DNA of 9,101 bases, taken from NCBI GenBank assembly GCA_021810725.1, contig JAJZIE010000086.1, positions 1 to 9,101 of the forward strand. Reading direction: 5' to 3'. The translations under genes and the position numbers were made by a program. The notes below the pieces were generated by a model, which saw nothing but the letters and a program-made list of their open reading frames with translations, ran no database searches and had not been told where the DNA came from. This stretch comes from Bacillota bacterium. Its GTDB lineage: Bacteria; Bacillota; Sulfobacillia; JAJZYS01; JAJYTV01. Shown here piece after piece: positions 5,264-9,101 of this stretch (position 1 is its first letter; each line of letters begins with the position of its first letter).

Positions 5264-6253
5264 GTGGCGACGCCCACAGCCGGCCCGTCGGAGCTGACGA
5301 GCCAGTTTCTAAATAAGTTCATGCTGCCGAAAATCGCGCTCACCATCATCGGCGTCGCCTCGCTCCTCGGCGTCTCGGTCACGAGCTGGCTCGAGGGCAT
5401 CCACGACCCCTTCGCGATCGCGGTCCGCTGGCTGATCTTCGCGACGCTCGGCATCCTGCTCGGCTCGAGCCTCTGGGCCGGCTTCATCGGGCCCTGGGCA
5501 GAGAGCGTGCGGCCCGCGCCGGGGGCGAAGGCGTTTCTCGCCGCGGAGGGCCTGCGTTTTCGAGTCTTGCACCGCATCATGGCGGCGGCGGGATCTGTCG
5601 CCGTGTTCGCCTATCTGCTGGTGGCCCTGGGCGGCCCCGACTATCCCCTGCGACCTCTCGTGCTGGCCGGAGTGGCCTTGCTGGCGGCCCTTGCCTTCTG
5701 GCTGCCGGCTCGCGACCGGCGGGGCGCCCGGCGTGCGGCAGCCCTGTCCGCTCTTGCGCTCGCGCTGCTCGCCCTGGCCGAAGTGTCGGCCGAAGGGATG
5801 GCACCCGGCGGGGATGTCCCGCTCTGGGGGCTCGTGCGGGCGGTGCACCTCCTCGCGTTCGGCGCCTGGTTCGGTGGCGCCGCCTGGAACATCTTCATCA
5901 ACGCCGCGAGCGGCCGGGAGACGCTCTGCCTCGATACCGTGATCGCCTCCCACCTGCAACTCGAGGGCTTTCGCAAGGTGGTGCGGGTCGCCTTCCCGAC
6001 CATCGTCCTGACCGGCCTGCTGCAGGCGGGTTTCCTGTCCGGCCCGAACCTCGGCTTCTTCGTCGGGACCGGCATCGGCCTCGTGGTGCTGACGAAGCTT
6101 GGCCTCGCGGGAGCGCTCGTCGTCATCTTCTTCACCTGTCCGATGTGGGGCGCGTGCTCCCCGATCGCCGGCGTCTGCAACATCGAGGACCTCGCAGAGG
6201 CGCCTGTCGGCTATGAACTGTCCGCCGTGCGGATGACGAACGGAGGCGACTGA
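5264..6253 (+). CDS. Polytopic membrane protein, two CopD/DUF4149-like halves, Cys-rich C-terminal loop
   Basis: This 329-residue integral membrane protein has about eight helices (near 21-41, 53-75, 103-122, 130-148, 157-173, 189-212, 242-257 and 264-290). The stretch VRAVHLLAFGAWFGGAAWN (191-209) with EGFRKVVRVAFPTIVLTGLLQAG resembles CopD/DUF4149 proteins (heme- or copper-linked membrane domains). An earlier copy, VRWLIFATLGILLGSSLWAGF (54-74) with EGLRFRVLHRI (95-105), has the same layout, so the protein looks internally duplicated. After the last helix comes TCPMWGACSPIAGVC, with C292, C298 and C305, a possible metal- or sulfur-binding loop. It is the third gene of the desulfurase-DUF3343 operon, 14 bases downstream, so a sulfur/selenium or copper role at the membrane is inferred. 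GTG 5264 is chosen from GGAGGTGA; ATG 5249 or 5258 would add five or two residues. I do not recognise a characterised homologue. Confidence 0.8.
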   Translation: MATPTAGPSELTSQFLNKFMLPKIALTIIGVASLLGVSVTSWLEGIHDPFAIAVRWLIFATLGILLGSSLWAGFIGPWAESVRPAPGAKAFLAAEGLRFRVLHRIMAAAGSVAVFAYLLVALGGPDYPLRPLVLAGVALLAALAFWLPARDRRGARRAAALSALALALLALAEVSAEGMAPGGDVPLWGLVRAVHLLAFGAWFGGAAWNIFINAASGRETLCLDTVIASHLQLEGFRKVVRVAFPTIVLTGLLQAGFLSGPNLGFFVGTGIGLVVLTKLGLAGALVVIFFTCPMWGACSPIAGVCNIEDLAEAPVGYELSAVRMTNGGD

Positions 6254-6295
6254 AGGCCCGGCAAAGCCAAGTCCCCGGCTCCGACCGGCAACAGG

Positions 6296-6330
6296 CGGCC
6301 GCCCCCTGGCATCTTGCCGGGGGGCGGCCG
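6296..6330. terminator. Strong hairpin between convergent genes
   Basis: CGGCCGCCCCCTGGC (6296-6310) pairs with GCCGGGGGGCGGCCG (6316-6330) across a 5-base ATCTT loop. All fifteen pairs form in the + strand RNA, one being U-G. It lies between the + strand gene ending at 6253 and the - strand gene ending at 6360, where a shared bidirectional terminator is expected. Neither side has a clear T-run, so termination may depend on stem stability or on Rho. Confidence 0.6.
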
Positions 6331-6359
6331 AGCTGCGCAGTTGCGAGCGGATGCAGGCG

Positions 6360-6905
6360 TCAGACCTTCGGCGTGAGCTCCGCCAGCCTCCTGAGCTTCG
6401 CGTCGAGCTGGTGGCGAAGGTCCTCCACGCCCGCCGCTCCGTCGAAGTTCGCCGCGGCGTTCTTGGCCGAGACCTCAACGGCCGCCCCGCAGAGGACGAC
6501 GGCGCATTCCCAGTCGGAGCGCATCGTCTTGGGACAGATCGCCTCGGCTTCGCGGATCGCCTCGATCAGGGCGATCGCGAGATCGAGCACGGCAAGCGGC
6601 GAGAGCGTCGCCTCGCGCAGGGCCTGCGCGATGGCTTCGTCCCGACCGGCTGTGTCCTTGGGCAGACGGTAGGCCGAGATCACCTGCGTGTAGGCCGCGG
6701 AGTCCCGTTCGGCCTGGCCAAGGAAGGCATGGCGCAGTTCCCTGCCACGCCCGACGAGCTCCTCGCCGGAGTGTTGACCCTTCTTGACCGCGAATCCCGC
6801 GATCATCTCAAGGAGAGCCGCGGCCTCGGCGCCCACGTAGCAGCTGGCGGCGCCAGAGGCTGGCGTCGGGGTGGCCTTGGCGAGCTCGTCCAGAAAACCT
6901 TCCAC
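6360..6905 (-). CDS. Cyclodeaminase/cyclohydrolase (FchA/FTCD C-terminal domain) family protein
   Basis: This 181-residue all-helical protein belongs to the formiminotetrahydrofolate cyclodeaminase / methenyl-tetrahydrofolate cyclohydrolase (FchA) family, which acts on C1-tetrahydrofolate in the cytosol. Matching features are the opening FLDELAKATPTP, EAAALLEMIAGFAVKK, the RELRHAFLGQAERDSAAYTQVISAYRLPKDT core, and ATLSPLAVLDLAIALIEAI followed by a C-terminal SAKNAAANFDG segment. It is somewhat shorter than typical FchA (about 200 residues). The glycine-rich segment usual after TP (GGGS) reads ASGAAS here, so activity is uncertain. GTG 6905 is chosen because AAGGGGA lies 9 bases upstream and the next residues are the family's usual N terminus; the frame stays open farther upstream without family similarity. 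It is separated from the other - strand genes by about 190 bases and a terminator, so it is probably a single-gene unit. No other folate gene is in view. Confidence 0.78.
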   Translation of the reverse strand: MEGFLDELAKATPTPASGAASCYVGAEAAALLEMIAGFAVKKGQHSGEELVGRGRELRHAFLGQAERDSAAYTQVISAYRLPKDTAGRDEAIAQALREATLSPLAVLDLAIALIEAIREAEAICPKTMRSDWECAVVLCGAAVEVSAKNAAANFDGAAGVEDLRHQLDAKLRRLAELTPKV

Positions 6906-6914
6906 GGCTGGAAG

Positions 6915-6921
6915 TCCCCTT
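6915..6921 (-). promoter_or_regulatory. Ribosome binding site that selects GTG 6905
   Basis: On the - strand AAGGGGA (6921 down to 6915) precedes GTG 6905 by 9 bases and fixes the start of the cyclohydrolase-like gene, ruling against upstream codons in the same open frame. Confidence 0.5.
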
Positions 6922-7060
6922 TCGCACCGCACACCGGGCGCCTTGGCTCCGAGCCTGCCAGCCGACGGACGGTGCTTCCCAAAGTATCGCCCGGCTTGTC
7001 GCAAGGCGAAGTGAGCGACGTCACGCACCGCGACCAGCGAAGGCGCGCGGCGTGGGGCGA

Positions 7061-7090
7061 AAGGGGGTGACCACCTGCGGCCACCCCCTT
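7061..7090 (-). terminator. Terminator hairpin of the ComA-MmgE/PrpD operon
   Basis: AAGGGGGTGACC (7061-7072) and GGCCACCCCCTT (7079-7090) form a 9-bp stem, one mismatch and two more pairs around a 6-base loop. It starts five bases beyond the phosphosulfolactate synthase stop on the - strand and is followed there by TCGCC, giving a short T run (CTTT). The location is right for an operon terminator. The poly-T tail is weak. Confidence 0.6.
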
Positions 7091-7094
7091 GCGG

Positions 7095-7910
7095 TCAGTA
7101 GGTCAGGACGCGTCCCCAGAGGCTCTTCGTGCCCCAGAGACCCTCGCGCAGGGCTTCGAGCTGCAGGATCTGGCTGTGGTCCACGAACAGGTTGACCTCC
7201 GGCCCGTAGTTCTTGATGTACCACTCGAAAACCTCGGGATCCGCGGCTTCGAACATCACCTTCTCGGTGCCGAGCTCCGCCGCGAAGCGTTGCGCGATGT
7301 CCGTGCGCGGGGTGCGGACGCTCTCGGTGATGCCCTCCGATTCGATCATGATCATGTAGGCGCCCTCATCGAGGCAGCGCTTCGCGATCTCGATCGCGCG
7401 GGCGGGATCCGAGACGCCCTCGGACGCCAGCTCGTCGGCGGACGTCGTGCCGCCCGCGCCGAACTGCACCCCCACCTCCGGCTTCGGTAGCAGGCCCAGG
7501 CTCGCGACCTTGCCGACGAGGCGCAGGATGTCGTCGATCGGCATGGTGATGAAGCCCGTGGAGATCTCGACGATGTCGAAGCCGACCCGGCGGCATTCCT
7601 GCAGGTAGCGGTCGACCGCGTCGGACCCCTGGGTCAGGACGTGCTCGAGGAAGCCGCCGGTCGAGACCTTGACGTCGTGGCTGTGCGCGATCTCGATGAG
7701 CTCGCGCAAGGTGCTTTCGGGCAGCAGGCTGAAGGAACCGCCGGCGAACTTCAGGATGTCGGCATAGTCGCCCGCCGTCTCGAGGACGTCCGAGAGGTAG
7801 CGGGGCCCGACGACGCTGTAGTATGGGCCGCGGATCTCGGTGACGCCGCGCGTGCGGGGCTTCTCGGGACGACGGTTGGTGCGCAGGAAGGAAAACGCGC
7901 GCTCTTGCAT
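7095..7910 (-). CDS. Phosphosulfolactate synthase (ComA/HSA32-like) family protein
   Basis: This 271-residue TIM-barrel protein is of the ComA family. Archaeal ComA joins sulfite to phosphoenolpyruvate to give (2R)-phospho-3-sulfolactate, the first step of coenzyme M synthesis. Plant HSA32 and many bacterial members have no settled reaction. Family landmarks run in order: DILKFAGGS with K54, VSTGGFLEHV (83-91), IVEISTGFITMP (113-124), KPEVGVQFG, YMIMIESEG with E190, MFEAADP with E221, and PEVNLFVDHSQILQLEALREGLWG near the end. The LFVDHSQ segment is especially like HSA32. Two starts are close: ATG 7916 touches the GAGGAGGA site, while ATG 7910 is 7 bases from it and is preferred. It begins 14 bases after the MmgE/PrpD stop, so they form one operon. 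No other coenzyme M or sulfolactate genes are visible, so true sulfolactate synthesis is unproven. Confidence 0.85.
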   Translation of the reverse strand: MQERAFSFLRTNRRPEKPRTRGVTEIRGPYYSVVGPRYLSDVLETAGDYADILKFAGGSFSLLPESTLRELIEIAHSHDVKVSTGGFLEHVLTQGSDAVDRYLQECRRVGFDIVEISTGFITMPIDDILRLVGKVASLGLLPKPEVGVQFGAGGTTSADELASEGVSDPARAIEIAKRCLDEGAYMIMIESEGITESVRTPRTDIAQRFAAELGTEKVMFEAADPEVFEWYIKNYGPEVNLFVDHSQILQLEALREGLWGTKSLWGRVLTY

Positions 7911-7917
7911 CTTCATG

Positions 7918-7925
7918 TCCTCCTC
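7918..7925 (-). promoter_or_regulatory. Ribosome binding site for the ComA-like gene
   Basis: GAGGAGGA on the - strand overlaps the end of the MmgE/PrpD stop codon and lies 7 bases before ATG 7910, but only one base before ATG 7916. This argues for the shorter start and for coupling to the upstream gene. Confidence 0.5.
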
Positions 7926-9101
7926 TAGTGCGGCCGGACCGTCCCGAGCAGCGGGGTGAGGTCCGAGACCTCGATCTCCTCGAGCCGCGAGACGGCGGTG
8001 ATCAGGCCGCGCACCCGCACGGGGTCCGCGTCCTGCGCGAGCGACTGGAACTTCTGGGCGGCCTCGTCCCAGCTCATCGGGTGGGTCGTGAAGCCGGGGT
8101 AATCGGTTTGCTCGACGCTGTGCGCCCTGCCGTCCTTCGTGTGCAGCGTCACCCGGCAGGCCATCTCCCGTGGGAAGCGGGCGCTGAAGGCGGGATCGGG
8201 GCGCACGTCGACGCGCTGCAGCAGGTCCTGGACGTCCTTGCGGACGATGCGTTCGGGACGGTACTGCGCGGGGCCGACCCCACCGTCGAGGTAGGCGACC
8301 GCCAGCATGTAGGGCAGCGAGTGGTCGGCCTCCTCCTTCGTGCGGATGTCCTTCTTCCCGCCTTCCTCGCCACCGCCGATGATGTGGAAAGCGACGTCGA
8401 AGGTGTCGAGCGAGACCGTGTCGATCGCGTCCGCGGGGACGCCGCTCCGCCGGCGCAGCGCGAGCAGTCCCTCGATGGCGGACTGCGAATGGATCTCGGC
8501 GTTGTAACGCTTGATGATGGTCTTCGTCACCCGTTCGAGGTCCTCGTGCTGCCAGTCGATCTCGAAAGCGCCGGAGATCGCGTCCTTGAACCCCTTGTTG
8601 CCCTCGAAGACGGCGAGCGGGCCCGTGATGCCGCTTTGCGCCAGGAGCGCGGCGTACACCGCGTTCATCGCGGCGTGCGGGTAGGCGAGGCCCTTCCAGT
8701 TCGACAGCGTGCCCGTGCGCGTCACGCGCAGGGCGTTCTGCGCCGTGCCCGCGATCGCGATCGCGTTCGCGGTCTGCTCCGCGGGGAGCGCCATGGCGCG
8801 GGCGGCGCCGGCGGCGGCAGCGTAGACGCCCTGGACCGTGTGGTCGAAGCCCTTCGCGCGCACCGGCGCGACATCGGAGAGCCGGCACTGCACCTGGTAG
8901 GCGACAGCGAGCGCGACGAGGAAGTCCCGGCCGCTCGCCTTCGCGTACTCCGCCGCCGCGAGCAGCGGCGCGACGTTGTCGCTCGGATGGCAGGTCTCGT
9001 GCGGCGCCAGATACGCGTCGTTGAAATCGAGGTAGCGCACGGCGGCTCCGTTCAGGAAGGCTGCGCGGTCGGGGGCGGTCTTGCCGCCGCCGATCAGCGT
9101 G
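7925..9101 (-). CDS. MmgE/PrpD family protein (5' end outside the window)
   Basis: About 391 residues of an MmgE/PrpD family protein are visible (full members are about 450). The family includes 2-methylcitrate dehydratase (PrpD), cis-aconitate decarboxylase and many uncharacterised enzymes acting on tricarboxylic or related acids. The reading frame continues through the window edge: before VRYLDFNDAYL come GGGKTAPDRAAFLNGAA, the usual core motif, so GTG 9040 is not the start. Other landmarks are ETCHPSDN, AYPHAAMNAVYAALLAQSGITGP and the signature KRYNAEIHSQSAIEGLLAL, followed by the smaller lid domain ending in LTPLLGTVRPH. It is first in the visible operon with the ComA-like gene 14 bases downstream. 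Substrate is not predictable from the sequence. No methylcitrate synthase or methylisocitrate lyase is in the window. Confidence 0.9.
   Translation of the reverse strand, partial: TLIGGGKTAPDRAAFLNGAAVRYLDFNDAYLAPHETCHPSDNVAPLLAAAEYAKASGRDFLVALAVAYQVQCRLSDVAPVRAKGFDHTVQGVYAAAAGAARAMALPAEQTANAIAIAGTAQNALRVTRTGTLSNWKGLAYPHAAMNAVYAALLAQSGITGPLAVFEGNKGFKDAISGAFEIDWQHEDLERVTKTIIKRYNAEIHSQSAIEGLLALRRRSGVPADAIDTVSLDTFDVAFHIIGGGEEGGKKDIRTKEEADHSLPYMLAVAYLDGGVGPAQYRPERIVRKDVQDLLQRVDVRPDPAFSARFPREMACRVTLHTKDGRAHSVEQTDYPGFTTHPMSWDEAAQKFQSLAQDADPVRVRGLITAVSRLEEIEVSDLTPLLGTVRPH

Noticed and set aside
7911..8888. N-terminal extension of the ComA-like frame over the MmgE/PrpD gene
   Set aside because: The extension is antiparallel-free but out of frame with the clearly conserved MmgE/PrpD sequence; family similarity begins only after ATG 7910 and a good ribosome binding site sits there.

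Overview
The window is GC-rich bacterial DNA (by eye about two thirds G+C) with tightly packed, translationally coupled genes, GTG and TTG starts, and Gram-negative-type respiratory content. I cannot fix the taxon. A pseudomonadote or an uncultured high-GC relative fits the gene set. I saw no tRNA, rRNA, CRISPR array, insertion sequence or phage gene.

Region 1 (1-2829, + strand). The last codons of an unidentified upstream gene end at 42 and are followed by a textbook intrinsic terminator (65-100). A leader of about 210 bases follows, then a three-gene operon: a CuA-bearing heme-copper oxidase subunit II (314-892), the catalytic subunit I (896-2386) and a small His-rich four-helix membrane protein (2383-2829). 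Subunit I keeps all six metal-ligand histidines. Asparagine occupies the position where A- and B-type oxygen reductases carry the His-crosslinked tyrosine. That points to a nitric oxide reductase-like member of the superfamily (the CuA-containing sNOR/NorSY kind) rather than an ordinary cytochrome oxidase. This is an inference from one active-site position plus gene context.

Region 2 (2830-3752, + strand). After a GC hairpin comes a Crp/Fnr-family regulator whose sensor half and DNA-binding half lie in different frames. It is a frameshifted gene or a sequencing error. Its place directly behind the oxidase operon suggests it once controlled, or still controls, that operon.

Region 3 (3753-6253, + strand). 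Three coupled genes follow: a class-V aminotransferase-fold cysteine desulfurase/selenocysteine lyase, a 73-residue DUF3343 (putative Se/S carrier) protein, and a polytopic membrane protein. The membrane protein has two CopD/DUF4149-like halves and a C-terminal cysteine-rich loop. Together they look like a sulfur- or selenium-handling module ending at the membrane. A strong hairpin (6296-6330) closes the unit.

Region 4 (6360-9101, - strand). A short cyclodeaminase/cyclohydrolase (FchA-type) protein ends at the same hairpin. Upstream of it on the same strand is a two-gene operon: an MmgE/PrpD-family protein, cut by the window edge, and a phosphosulfolactate synthase (ComA/HSA32-like) protein, ending in its own hairpin (7061-7090). 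These are metabolic genes with no obvious link to the oxidase cluster.

Taken together, the + strand half reads as a respiratory or NO-stress island (terminal reductase, helper protein, Crp/Fnr regulator) next to a sulfur/selenium transfer module. The - strand half is C1 and organic-acid metabolism.
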